A DNA stretch of 64,000 bases, taken from NCBI RefSeq assembly GCF_007655135.1, contig NC_045129.1, forward strand, positions 25,022,274-25,086,273. Direction: 5' to 3'. This document shows, piece after piece, positions 22,257 through 33,200 of the stretch (positions are counted from its first letter, which is position 1; each line of letters begins with the position of its first letter). The notes beneath the pieces are model-generated. The model worked only from the letters and a program-made list of their open reading frames with translations, was not told the origin of the DNA and did no database searches. The stretch comes from Punica granatum. Lineage: Eukaryota; Streptophyta; Magnoliopsida; Myrtales; Lythraceae. Made by a program: the position numbers and the translations under genes.

Positions 22257-24014
22257 TTCCCCTCCTCTTGAAAAAGATTTGTCCTCAAATCATCACATAC
22301 ATCAAAAGGAAGCAAATTAGCAATATTAAAAGTAGCATTTACATTGTACTCACCAGGTAAGTCTAGTTTGTAAGCATTGTCATTGATGCGCTCTAGGACT
22401 TGGAAAGAACCATCCCCTCTCGGAAGTAATTTGGAACGTCTTTGCATCGGAAATCTCTCTTTCCTCATATGCAACCAAACCCAATTTCCGGGTTTGAAAA
22501 TCAGCTTATGACGCCCCTTGTTGGCATGTTTTGCATACTGCTCCGTTCTTCGCTCAATATTAAGTCTTGTTTTCTCATGAATCTGCTTGACAAATTCAGT
22601 TTTCTTTTTGCCATCTAAATTAACATGTTCAGTTAAAGGTAAATGAGATAAATCCAATGGAGTTAAAGGATTATATCCATAAACAATTTCAAATTGTGAA
22701 AATTTAGTAGCAGAATGAACATATATGTTATAAGCAAACTCAACATGTGGTAAACACTCTTCTCATGTTTTGATATTCTTTTTAATGATTGCCCTCAATA
22801 AAGTAGACAAAGTCTTATTTACTACTTCAGTTTGACCATCAGTTTGTGGGTGACAAGTCGTAGAAAACAATAGCTTAGTACCTAACTTACATCACAAAGT
22901 CTTCCAAAAATAACTTAAGAACTTAGCATCTCTATCCGAAACAATTGTTCTAGGCATGCCATGTAACCTCACAATCTCCCTAAAGAACAAACCAGCAACA
23001 TGCGAAGCATCATCCGTTTTGTGACATGAAATAAAGTATGCCATCTAAGAAAATCTATCAGCAACCACAAAAATTGAATTTCTCCCACGTTTTGTTCTAG
23101 GTAATCCTAACACAAAGTCCATTGAAATATCAATCCAATGCTTACTAGGAATAGATAAAGGAGTATACAAACCGTTAGATTGCACTCTCGATTTAGCTTG
23201 CCTACATGTGATACATCTACCACAAATTCTCTCAATATCTCTTTTCATATGTGGCCAATAGAAGTGTTCTTGCAAAATAGCTAAAGTCTTTGCAACTCCA
23301 AAATGTCTCATTAATCCATCACCATGAGATTCCTGCACTAATAACTCCCTCAAGGAACAATTAGGCACGTATAACTTATTCTCTCAGAATAGAAACCCAT
23401 CATGCCTAAAGAACTTACCACAAGAGATTTTCTCACAAGCTCGATATTCCTCACAAAATTCATGGTCATCAACATATAAATTTTTAATGTGCTCAAAACC
23501 AAACAATTTTGCATCAAGTGTAGAGAGTAATGCATACTTGCGAGAAAGTGCATCGACGATCACATTCTCCTTACCTTGCTTATACCGAATGACGTATGGA
23601 AACGTCTCAATGAACTCCACCCATCGGGCATGTCTTTTGTTTAGTTTGTGTTGGCCCTTCAAGTGTTTCAAGGACTCATGATCGCTGTGAATCACAAACT
23701 CCTTAGGCCATAGGTAGTGCTACCACATCTCTAAAGTTCGAACCAATGCATACAACTCTTTATCATAAGTTGGATAGTTTAAGGCTGTCCCGTTTAGTTT
23801 TTCGTTGAAGTAATTGATCGTCCTTCCTGCATGAGAACTGCACCTATACCAACACCTGAAGCATCACATTCAATCTCAAAAGTTTTAGAAAAGTTAGGTA
23901 AAGATACTAAAGGAGCATTGATCAACTTCTCTTTGATTAGTTGAAACGCCTTCTCTTGTTCTTCTCCCCATCTAAATCCAACGTTTTTCTTGATCACTTC
24001 AGTAAGTGGTGTTG
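22052..24014 (-). pseudogene. CRM-like RNase H and integrase, broken
   Basis: On the minus strand: RNase H (24000-23384, [15 protein letters not shown]... [10 protein letters not shown]); integrase zinc region and core start (23368-23045, GHFG-like ...[28 protein letters not shown]); core remainder between 23044 and 22658, interrupted by stops; and a C-terminal region (22657-22052, [19 protein letters not shown]). Breaks include a frameshift after QEGRSI (about 23800), TGA after GFLF (23384 area, same position as in the 16656 copy) and a stop after DRFS (23045). The last part runs about 68 codons into the LTR and holds a threefold (V/I)QVPI-type repeat. Confidence 0.8.
22257..22269 (-). promoter_or_regulatory. 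Polypurine tract of the CRM-like element
   Basis: AAGAGGAGGGGAA on the minus strand lies directly against the LTR start TGATGC. The same tract (AAGAGGAAGGGAA) precedes the LTR of the related copy at 18328. It primes plus-strand DNA synthesis. Confidence 0.85.
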
Positions 24015-24959
24015 CTATGCTACTAAGTCCTTCACGAATCGCCGGTAGAAACTAGCAAGTCCATGAAAACTATGAACATTACTTACACTTGTGGGACTGG
24101 GCCACTCTTGGATTGCACGTACCTTCTCTTTATCAACTTGTATACCTTGTGCACTAACAACAAATCCCAAAAATACAAACTTATCGGTGCAAAAAGTACA
24201 CTTCTTCATATTAGCAAATAACTTTTCCTTCCTAAGAACATCTAAAACAGATTTCAAATGTTCCTTATGATCATCTAAGTTTTTACTGTAAACGAGTATA
24301 TCATAAAAGTAGACAACAACAAATCTACCTATAAATGCACGCAAAACATGATTCATAAGTCTCATAAAAGTGCTTGGAGTATTAGTCAAACCAAAAGGCA
24401 TAACTAACCATTCATACAAACCATATTTTGTTTTAAAGGCAGTTTTCCATTCGTATCCTTCTTTCATTCTAATCTGATGATAACCACTCTTTAAATCAAT
24501 TTTAGAAAATACGCAAGAACCAAGTAGCTCATCTAACATATCATCTAAGCGAGGAATAGGATGACGATACTTTACCGTTATGTTGTTGATTGCTCGGCAA
24601 TCAACGCACATTCTCCACGTCCCATCCTTCTTAGGTACAAGTATAACCGGAACGGCGCATGGACTCATGCTCTCCCTCACATACCCTTTCTCCAACAGCT
24701 CCTTTGTCTCCTCAGGATTGCTCCTATAGGCTGGTCGGTTTGAAATTGTCGAACCGGGAACAAAATCAATTTGATGTTCAATCCCTCGAATTGGAGGTAA
24801 CCCATGTGGTGTTTCATCGGGAAAGACATACTCCTGCAAAAGAGAAACAACAGAACTAGGCAGAACGATGTCAAGTTCATTAGTATTGAAAAATGTCTCT
24901 TTGTACAAAAGTACAATCATCGGCTGATTTGAAAACATTTCTCGCTTAATTTCACTCAT
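24015..24959 (-). pseudogene. CRM-like reverse transcriptase with altered active site
   Basis: A 314-residue open stretch covers the RT domain. Landmarks in order are GIEHQIDFVPG, RPAYRSNPEETKEL, VPVILVPKKDGTWRMCVDCR, HPIPRLDDMLDEL, FSKIDLKSGYHQIRM and KTAFKTKYGLYEWLVMPFGL. The catalytic loop is VVYFYDILVYS where the family has YFDD, so one of the two metal-binding aspartates is Tyr. It ends at a stop after [11 protein letters not shown], where a single-base shift restores the match to the following RNase H linker. Upstream linkage to gag-protease is also lost. Confidence 0.85.
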
Positions 24960-25169
24960 TTTTGCATAGAAATTCTGTTGTTTTCTCTCTGATTTTCTCT
25001 CAATAGACGAATTTTGATTTTCTTTTTCTCTCTCATTTTTCTCGACCTCTCTCTAATTTTTACTCCTTTTCTTCTATTCACTCTCTTTCTTTTGATCACT
25101 CTCGTTTTGCAATCTCACTTGATCCTCGTATACTTGCTGCGATGTCAATGGTACAAGAGTGATTGATCA
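24960..25169 (-). pseudogene. Degenerate linker between protease and reverse transcriptase
   Basis: The charged linker normally found here (TLVPLTSQQVYEDQVRLQ then Lys/Glu-rich) is visible in a shifted frame, with stop codons GAATAG and AATTAG. So the gag-pol frame is broken both before and inside this linker. Confidence 0.65.
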
Positions 25170-26744
25170 TTAATTAAGTACAAAGGAGTATTTGTTCGTA
25201 AAGCCGTCATGCTTCACGTGCCTATCAAACTGCCATGGACGCCCTAACAATAAGTGTCCTGCTTGCATCGGTACTACATCACACAACACTTCATTTTCGT
25301 ATTTACCGATTCGAAATGCAACTAACACTTGCTTGTTCACCCTTATCTCACCACTATCATTCAACCGTTGCAGCTTGTACGGCCTAGGGTGCTTCAACAT
25401 GAGTAGTCCCAATTTTTCCACCATTGTTGCGCTTGCGACATTAGTACAACTACCACCATCAATAATCACACTACATACCTTGTCTTTGATGTAGCACCTA
25501 GTGTGAACGATGTTCTCCCGCTGCACTTCTTCAACTCCTTTTGTTTGCAAGCTCAATGCTCTCCTTGCCACCAATGTCAATGCATCTGGAGCTAAATATT
25601 CCTCCTCGGGAACGTCCTCCAATGGAGGCATGTCATCGGTGTCGGAATCTTCAGTGTTGGTCACAATGTCACCATTGTCTCGCATCACCATGACCCGCTT
25701 GTTCGGACATTGATTTGCTATATGTCCCCTACCTTGGCATTTAAAACACTTAATGTCATGATTCCTGGAGGTAGAAATGTCGGTTTTACCTTGAGGAACA
25801 TGGCTGGTTGCATGTTGATTTTGCTCAATTTTCGACTTCGACGTGGATTGCTTCTCATCTTTCTTCCACTGATTCAGTTTCCAAGTAGATGTGCTTGGAC
25901 TTTGGCTTACACGTGTATTGCCTCTCCTCTTGAACTGGTTCTCAATCTTGATGGCCATGTGCACCATATCCTCCAACTCCACATAATGTTGTAATTCAAC
26001 GGCATTTTGAATTTCCCGGTTCAATCCAGCCAAAAATCTTGCCGTAGTAGCCTCTCGATCCTCCTCTACATTTGCTCTAATCATGGCCACTTCCATCTCC
26101 TTAAAATATTCTTCTACACTCCGGTTACCTTGCCTAAGACTTTGTAACTTATTATACAGCTCCCTGTAGTAATACCTAGGAACAAATCGCTTTCTCATCA
26201 CCCTTTTCATTTCCTCCCACGTATCTATAGATGGCTCTCTATTTCTTTGCCTATTTATCACCAATTGATCCCACCAGACAATTGCATAATCCGAGAATTC
26301 AATTGCTGCCAATTTGACTTTCTTCAGCTCGGAATAACTATAACAATCAAATACAAACTCCACCTTTTTCTCCCACTCAAGGTATGCTTCGGGATCACTC
26401 TTTCCTTGGAACAATGGGATTTTCATCTTAATACTACCTAAGTTATTGTCTTCCCGATTCCTATCTTCTCTAAACCGCCCTCCATGTCTCCTATTACTAA
26501 CAACCGAATCTCGATCATCTTCTTCATAAAAACCAGCCCCATAATTCTCTTCATCTTCAACCCACACTTCCCTCGGTTGAACTCTTTCCCTCCTACTTGC
26601 ATTAGGAGTGTTTCGTGGCTGCTCCACACGTTTATTCTCCATCAGATCAATCCGTTCATGAACCTGCTCAAACTCCAACCTCATCACACGCCTCATCTCA
26701 CTCATCATGGCCTCTATAAGTATTTTCGAATCAGTCAATTCCAT
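25170..26744 (-). CDS. CRM-like gag and protease (524 aa, open but part of a dead element)
   Basis: The start is the ATG at 26744. Residues 1-90 are charged, with the coiled-coil-like EFEQVHERIDLME. A Retrotrans_gag core follows (KMKIPLFQGKSDPEAYLEWE, then the FKEMEVAMIRANV region). The zinc knuckle CFKCQGRGHIANQC is a complete CCHC. Retroviral-type protease sequence follows, with VIIDGGSCTNVAS carrying the catalytic Asp and HLLLGRPWQFDR near the end. gag forms the particle; the protease would cleave the polyprotein. The frame closes at 25170, just after the protease, so no pol is made in frame. It reads as intact only by chance of age. Confidence 0.85.
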   Translation of the reverse strand: MELTDSKILIEAMMSEMRRVMRLEFEQVHERIDLMENKRVEQPRNTPNASRRERVQPREVWVEDEENYGAGFYEEDDRDSVVSNRRHGGRFREDRNREDNNLGSIKMKIPLFQGKSDPEAYLEWEKKVEFVFDCYSYSELKKVKLAAIEFSDYAIVWWDQLVINRQRNREPSIDTWEEMKRVMRKRFVPRYYYRELYNKLQSLRQGNRSVEEYFKEMEVAMIRANVEEDREATTARFLAGLNREIQNAVELQHYVELEDMVHMAIKIENQFKRRGNTRVSQSPSTSTWKLNQWKKDEKQSTSKSKIEQNQHATSHVPQGKTDISTSRNHDIKCFKCQGRGHIANQCPNKRVMVMRDNGDIVTNTEDSDTDDMPPLEDVPEEEYLAPDALTLVARRALSLQTKGVEEVQRENIVHTRCYIKDKVCSVIIDGGSCTNVASATMVEKLGLLMLKHPRPYKLQRLNDSGEIRVNKQVLVAFRIGKYENEVLCDVVPMQAGHLLLGRPWQFDRHVKHDGFTNKYSFVLN

Positions 26745-27320
26745 AGCGCCTTCGGGAATACTCTTAAACTATTGTGAGACATGATTGCTGCAAAATAAAA
26801 TTAGAAAGAAAGGACCTCACAATTCTCTCCCTTACGTGTTTACACTCAAGAATGTGAATCACTCTACACTCGTGTTTTCACTCAAACAAACGTGGCTTTT
26901 AACCTTCTAATGTTCCCACCACTCCTGCATGTTTCCACTCGATAATTCTCTTTCAGATCTCTTTAAACAAAACGAACAATTCCCCAAAATTTCCAGCAGC
27001 AATTTAAGGAAGAAAGGAAACAAGAGAGAAGGCAACTACTATGAAGGATTAAATAAACCAGAATGTTATATGTAATTTTGGGAACAGAATCAATGTAGAT
27101 CACAAAGAAAGGGAAATAACAACTTTAGAATGGTCTGATGCAAATAATTTGGATCAAATTGACTACAACAGCTTCTTTCTTTTCTTTTTTTTTCAGCTCT
27201 TTTTTTTGCCGATTTTTTTTGGTCGATTTTTTTTTTTGGACTAATAACAATCCAGAAAGAACAAACTTGACAAAACGAAACTCAGCAAATTGAAACGAAA
27301 ACCTGATTTGGAGCCTAATA

Positions 27321-27331
27321 CTCTGATACCA
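27321..27331 (-). promoter_or_regulatory. Primer-binding site, initiator tRNA-Met type
   Basis: On the minus strand TGGTATCAGAG lies two bases inside the 5' LTR end. It is the standard complement of the plant initiator tRNA-Met 3' end, used by many Ty3 and copia elements, and sets the orientation of the element. Confidence 0.9.
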
Positions 27332-27333
27332 AA

Positions 27334-28137
27334 TGATGCGATTCCCACCAAGAATGACAAAACCCGACAACTAAAGGAATCCAAGATCGTTCCACAATCA
27401 GATTTGATTGACGAACCCTCAACTCATTGTTTACAACATAAACAATAACCTTGGTATAACTGATCTCAACCCGTTGTTTATTGAGAAATAAAAACCTCGG
27501 TATATAGGAAGACGCCACAAACGGTGATGGAAAGCCGTTTGATAAGTCGATGAAGATGCCACAAACGGTGGTGGAAAGTCGTTTGATAAGTCGATGATGA
27601 ACGCCACGGAAACTTCCGATAAGTTCGAATTAGTTCTTCAAGAACCAAAGAGAATACTCTCACAATTTTCTAAATGTTCTTTTTTTATTAAAATTCACTA
27701 AGATGAATATATATAGACATAAAGTAATCATAATCTGGCCATATCTCCTCCTATAGATAAGGAAAATAAAACCTAAAATATCAATAGAGATATGATATAA
27801 TCTATAAAGATATGAAATCTAAATATCCCTAGAATATCTCTATGAGATTTAAACTTTAAACAAATCTGATGATATCTTCTCCTGATCATCAAATATTCTT
27901 GAAGTTTCATCAAACACTTGCTGAATTTAGCATTGTTTGGAATCTTCTATAACTTGAATCATGTTGATGGATATTTGTTGATCACGTGATTCATGTCCAA
28001 TGGGCCTCCACGAATTTGCTTGAGCCCAAACCTCTTAAATCAGGCCGTTGAGTTCATCTTTAAACTTCTTTGCACGTGCCCGCGTAATCGGTCCAATTGG
28101 AACTGGATCCCTTGAAGTCGAGTTACGATTTGCATCA
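27334..28137 (-). repeat. 5' LTR of the CRM-like element
   Basis: The LTR is 804 bp. On the plus strand it reads TGATGCGATTCCC...GATTTGCATCA, followed by the target duplication GGAAT. It carries the same internal duplication around CGCCACAAACGGTG as the other two LTRs. Confidence 0.9.
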
Positions 28138-28142
28138 GGAAT

Positions 28143-29075
28143 GAACTTCCTAGGTACTTTAGTTTGAAGGATGAATTGTGGCAACAGAGAGGACGAGATG
28201 TCACCATGGAGTCATTTTTTGTGTGGTGTCACGACTCATTGAGGATCGCTTCCACTTGTACTCTAACCTATCGCTGAAAGTTTTCTTGCGAATCAGGCAT
28301 AAGGGACCATGTCTCTGGTCTCATTGCCTGCCTGTTGGCATTCTGATGACGTGCTGTAGCACGGGCTTCAGCAACGGTTGGGAGATTTTGAACAACAACC
28401 TCTTCAAAAAGAGGGCTAGTTTGGAAATTCCTCGTCGAGGTCGTGTCTTCATGAGTCATGCGGTCAACTACCGTAGCTATTCTCTTTTTAATAAGGGCCT
28501 CGATAGCTATACGTTACTCTGGGGGAATGGATTCAAGGTCATCAACCAGACACTTTTTCTCCAGCCTCCTTGATGTCTCCCAACATCCTGAGTTTCTGGA
28601 GGAAATCAAATGAATCCGCGTTCGGTAACTGGCGTATCGGCGACCAATGGGACGGCAAGGGCTAGGGTGATGGTTGGTATGGAGACGGTCGTGCTGCAAC
28701 ATCATAAGTGGTTGTGGTAGGCACGGTCGTCATAAGCGCGGTGATGGGTGACACAGTTACGCTTGGCATGGTGATGATCGGTTGGGTGACAGTTGATACA
28801 GTCATGGGTGGCGCGGCTGCTGTCGATTGTGTAGCTAATAAGGCCCTAAGTGACCCAGCCAGCGTAGTAATGACTGGCGGGGTGACAACTGGAGTAGTTA
28901 CGGTTAGTGTGGTTGTCACTGGGCTGGGGTTGGTCGTTGCCCCCGGTACATGAGTGGTTAGCTCGAGAACAGATGTGGTTATCGTGATCAACGTGGTCTC
29001 ATCTTGCGTGGTGGTTTCTCCAATTAATATGGCTTGGATGTCAGGATGGTTTGCTCGAGAGGCGGTCGTCACCAT
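28143..29075 (-). pseudogene. Ty3 gag fragment, N-terminal part (continuation of 20642-21399)
   Basis: The minus-strand frame from 29075 to 28662 is a low-complexity Thr/Val/Pro-rich leader, common at gag N-termini. Broken frames follow, for example SQENFQR near 28268, and the stretch ends ...QTKVPRKFIP at the CRM-like insertion site. The text resumes with the AYDGRTDP motif at 21395. Removing the insertion and one GGAAT restores one gag region. It is still broken by frameshifts and stops. Confidence 0.6.
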
Positions 29076-29115
29076 GGCTATTGCTGGTTCCCATAGACAG
29101 TGCCAATGATGGATT

Positions 29116-29323
29116 CAAATGAGAAGGATTGCTATCAATGGAATTCTAGGATGTGGAGAGTGGCAAGAGAAGAATCTTTCCCTTCCCCATGTGCAATATT
29201 TATAGAAGAAATCTTGGGTTCAAAGTGGGCTTTTAGGAGTCGGGGGTCAAAATATTTGATTGAGAAGAAGAGAGGGCTTTGAGTTCAGGCTGGCCCATCC
29301 CTTATAAAATAGGCCTGAGCCCA
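29116..29323 (+). repeat. Right arm of a 208-bp inverted repeat
   Basis: The partner of 20441-20648 in inverted orientation. It begins CAAATGAGAAGG at its inner edge, 40 bp before the gag leader, and fades after GCCTGAGCCCAT at its outer edge. It contains TTATAAA, a possible TATA element pointing outward. Confidence 0.7.
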
Positions 29324-30207
29324 TCGATTATGATGTCTCAATCACTGGGCACTTCAGTTATGATCCATTTGTGTTCCAAGTTACCGGTTTTTTACTAATT
29401 TACGTGTAAGGCAACATTAAATTGTATAAAAACATCTTCGGAGAGAAACCGGCGACTCGATATATGTTATGCAATCGAAAAAGGGCAATTACCGAATTTT
29501 TTCGGGGAGAATGTGATGAAAGTAATACAGTTACCCAAAGGGCCTTCAGATATTGGTGGAGAGAAGGAATTGACTGGGGAGACGAGATCGATTTGTGACT
29601 GAGGTGGAAGGAAAAACTAATAACAGGGTTCCATTAGAAGGGAGAAATTGGAAATTGGGGATTTGTCGACATTTTGTCCATTTTCTGAAAATTATAAAAT
29701 TCAAAGTTATGGTTCTGTAAACTGACATGTTCGGTTGGAGTATAATGCTAACCGGAATTCAAGTAGCATGACAAGGGTGGCCTTTCCTAGTTGGTCCATG
29801 TTATTAGCTCATCCTTAGGTGCACCCCAATATAATAAAAATATATCTGGCCGCAAAAAGTATATAAAGAGAGAATTATGAACATGAGATTGTTATGGCCA
29901 AAAAAAAAATGAGATTGTCATTTTCTATCGGCTCATTGTGTACGGATGTAAATTTTCCAACGAAAATCTATCAGCATAGAAGTTGTCACCGACCATGGTT
30001 TTTTTTTTTTTTTTGCCGATCACCCTATAATTTTCGTTTTGTTTAATTAAATCAACTGGCAAAACAAGTGAAAACCTCTTTTCTAAGAATGGTTTTAGGC
30101 ATATTGGTGAAGGAAACGTCCCACACAAAATACAAATTATTTGTTTTATAGAATCAACTTGAGAAAGAAATCCCTCTTGGCCCCCCACACCCATTCCCCC
30201 CCGCCCC
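29324..30207. other. Intergenic region downstream of VIT1
   Basis: About 880 bp of AT-rich sequence with poly-A and poly-T runs (for example at 30000). No protein or RNA gene is supported. It should contain the VIT1 3' UTR and poly(A) site on the minus strand, near the right end. Confidence 0.5.
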
Positions 30208-33200
30208 TCATTGAACAGCCTTCGCCATGCCAAAAGCAGCAGCGGAAGCAACAGCACCGATAAGGGCCGTCTGGAGGGCACTCCTGAAGGGCTTATCTCC
30301 AGTGAAGTAGCCCTTGGCATACCCGAATATCAACAGTGCCACCAGCGTTAGGATGACTGATGCTACCACAGCTTCACTTGCCCTGGGTATGAACATGTAT
30401 GGAACTAAGGGCACCATCCCCCCCAGTACGTACGCAATCGCTATAGTCAGGGCACTGTGCAGGGCCCTCCTCGGGTCCGGCTTCTCCAATCCCAGCTCAA
30501 ACCTGCAAATATCAGATCAGGTATTCATATGGATCGGGTCCTGCAGTGAAAACATTTTTTGAAGAATTGAAGCCATAGTTGGCTGGCTGCCTAAAAAGAA
30601 TCAAGCAAGTTGTGTGGCTGATTCTATTCCATTTTGTTCCATTATTAATCTCTAACAAACAAGACCTGAGGGGATTGAATCCATTCCGTCGTGCAAATGA
30701 AGCCAGAAAAAGCCGGGAATCATTTGACACCATTGATCATAACCATTTCCTCTATCTCAATCCAATTGCTTCTCCGTTTACACTTTTATTTTCTCCTTGG
30801 GACCAAAAAAATTGACGAAATTGAGAGAGACTATGATGAACCAGCCGGCCAAATAAAAGAGAGCGCGATATCGAATAAAGGCATGAGGGAAATTCAATTG
30901 TGCAGTGAGGACGCCATGCCACCCGCCCCTTGTACCACAGTACCACTATAGGGAGAAAGGGTGAGAAAGGGAAGGAGTCGGGACAACGGAAGGCATGGTA
31001 CCCCGAGGGCACGATAGAAGCTCTAATGGCATGAAGACATGGGCAACTGAGAGAAGGGAAGCCAGACCCGACTTTATAAAGTAAACCATGTTGTATGGTA
31101 TTGTATTGGTCAGGGGGAAGAGCCCACCTGTAATAAAGGCAAAAGAAGTGAAGAGAGTAGATCATGTCCCAGTCCCGAGTCCACGTTTGGACTGTTCAAT
31201 TTGGCTTTTGCCTTTGTCACTGGCCCAACCAATTAGACCACTTGTTGGTTATCATGTTTCAACTTTACATGTTGGGATTGAGATTTGTTTCAGTCAGGTT
31301 AATGTCCAACGAAGCAAAGTTCAAGTAATCTTTCCATGAGATGCCGATAAATTTGGAACCTTTATTGTCATGAGGAGTTGATAAGGGCCCGGTATCTATT
31401 CGATCAATACTTAAGAGTGAATCCCATGATAAGCAAATGGACAGAACAGACTCAATACTATTTGTATAGGCTGGATATTAGAATGGGAAATTGAGTTTGA
31501 AAGACAAATAAAATATTAGAAATATATCTGATTTCAGGTTTGCCAATGTAAATTTTGTATTTTCCTATAAAATAAGGTCAATAAGAAATGGGAAGACAAG
31601 TGAAGGTGAGAAGTGAAAAATAATGTTTTTGAAAGTGACAGGGCTTCCTCGTGGCTAAGACCTAGTCCACGTCCGAACACGATTACCGCCAACTAATAAA
31701 TTAAAGATATTCGTGTTAAAAAAAAAAAGAAACAGTGAAAGTGAAAGTGTATTATCTTTTTATATAAATCTGAGAACTACTTTGTTGATTTTAAAAAATT
31801 TCAAAAGTGTTATATATATTATTTTAATCTTAAACAAGCAACTTAGAAAATTGTTTTCCAGAAACATTTCTTTTAGATAACTTCTGAAAACAAAATTGAG
31901 AAGAATTCCAAAAAATTATGATGTATCTTCACGAAACCTTCATCGGACCCACAAGAAAGAGAGAGTAAAAAGAGACGAGACAACACTTGAGAATCAAGAT
32001 GCCATCACTTGTCAAAAATCAAAATAATATTTCGTTTTTCTTTTCTTTTGTTCTTCTTTTTATTTTTATTTTTTTTAAGTAGGAGGTGCTCTCTCTCTCT
32101 CTGGCTCAGTATACTCAGGAAGAACTATCGCAGCAGCTGTTGCTGCTTGCTGGCCAAGAATCTTCGTTAATAATTCATAAATGTCCATCCAGAGAGAGAC
32201 CTTTTCTTGTATATTTATTTTTTCAAATCTGAATGCAAGTGTAGTACCTACCCTTCAATGTGCATGATCACATGATCAATGCAAATGGATGGGATTATAT
32301 CTATCATGATCAGACTTCAATGATTAACTAAAGCTATCAACTTACTTCATCATGAAATCAAGCCAAGCTTGGGGCCTCTTCCTGAGGGCGCTGACGACTG
32401 GTCCATACTCGTGCGGCTCTATCCCAAACTGTGCTAGTATCTCTGCCACCTCTGCTGCCTCTGCAATAATCCTACGACTTTCATCATTCTCTAAGACGCT
32501 GTCACACAGAGTCTTAATTCAATAAGTGCAAGTTATAGCTGTTTGATTATAGACAATGGCAATCGATCAATTGACACGCATGAATCCCGATACTAGGTCA
32601 TGTTCTTCTGTTTTATGGATCAATTTGAATCTATTGCCAATGTCAAATGATCAAAGCAAGCATAAATACATGAGTAAGGCAAGTGGTGCAGAACCTGTAT
32701 CGGGGACGGAGATAATCTCGTCCTGTTCCCGTTTGAGCTCTCTCACATAGTGGTCAGCCTCGCTTTTAGCTGCAAGATACCTGCCAGCCAACCCCTCACT
32801 TATCACGTCACATCACATCACATTGCGAATATGCATAATATATAAGTCACCTGAATTTGTCAGACAAAATTATAGGCTTTTCTTCAATATGGATATGGAC
32901 CATAATTAAATAAGAAATCGCTTAATCAGATAATAGAGACTTGTTCCAAGATAAATTACTCCTTGTGGGCACGCTTGAGGATAGAGGATATGAAATACAG
33001 TAAACCCGTGATCTTTTCAATTAGGGGGACAAAAATATCAATATGTAGCATCAAATCAGACAATATAAAGAAATATTAAAGCCTAACGAGAGAGAAGGCT
33101 TTCATTTTCCCGAGAAACAAACATACGCATGTTCATGACTTGACTTGATCAAACCCCATGCACAGAGAAACTTTTCACTCATTTTCTCGGGAAATAGCAC

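Larger units (their letters stand above)
21400..28137 (-). mobile_element. Full-length CRM-like Ty3 retrotransposon, minus strand, target duplication GGAAT
   Basis: The element is 6738 bp. LTRs are 27334-28137 (5') and 21400-22256 (3'), with TGATGC/GCATCA termini. A perfect 5-bp duplication GGAAT flanks it (21395-21399 and 28138-28142). Order on the minus strand: 5' LTR, initiator-Met primer site, gag-protease, reverse transcriptase, RNase H, integrase, polypurine tract, 3' LTR. The pol frame running into the 3' LTR and the style of the C-terminus point to the CRM clade of chromoviruses; this is recognition by eye, not a tree. Coding regions are broken in several places, so it cannot move by itself. 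Confidence 0.88.

Noticed and set aside
28708..28953. Gly/Val-rich plus-strand frame
   Set aside because: It is antisense to the low-complexity gag leader.
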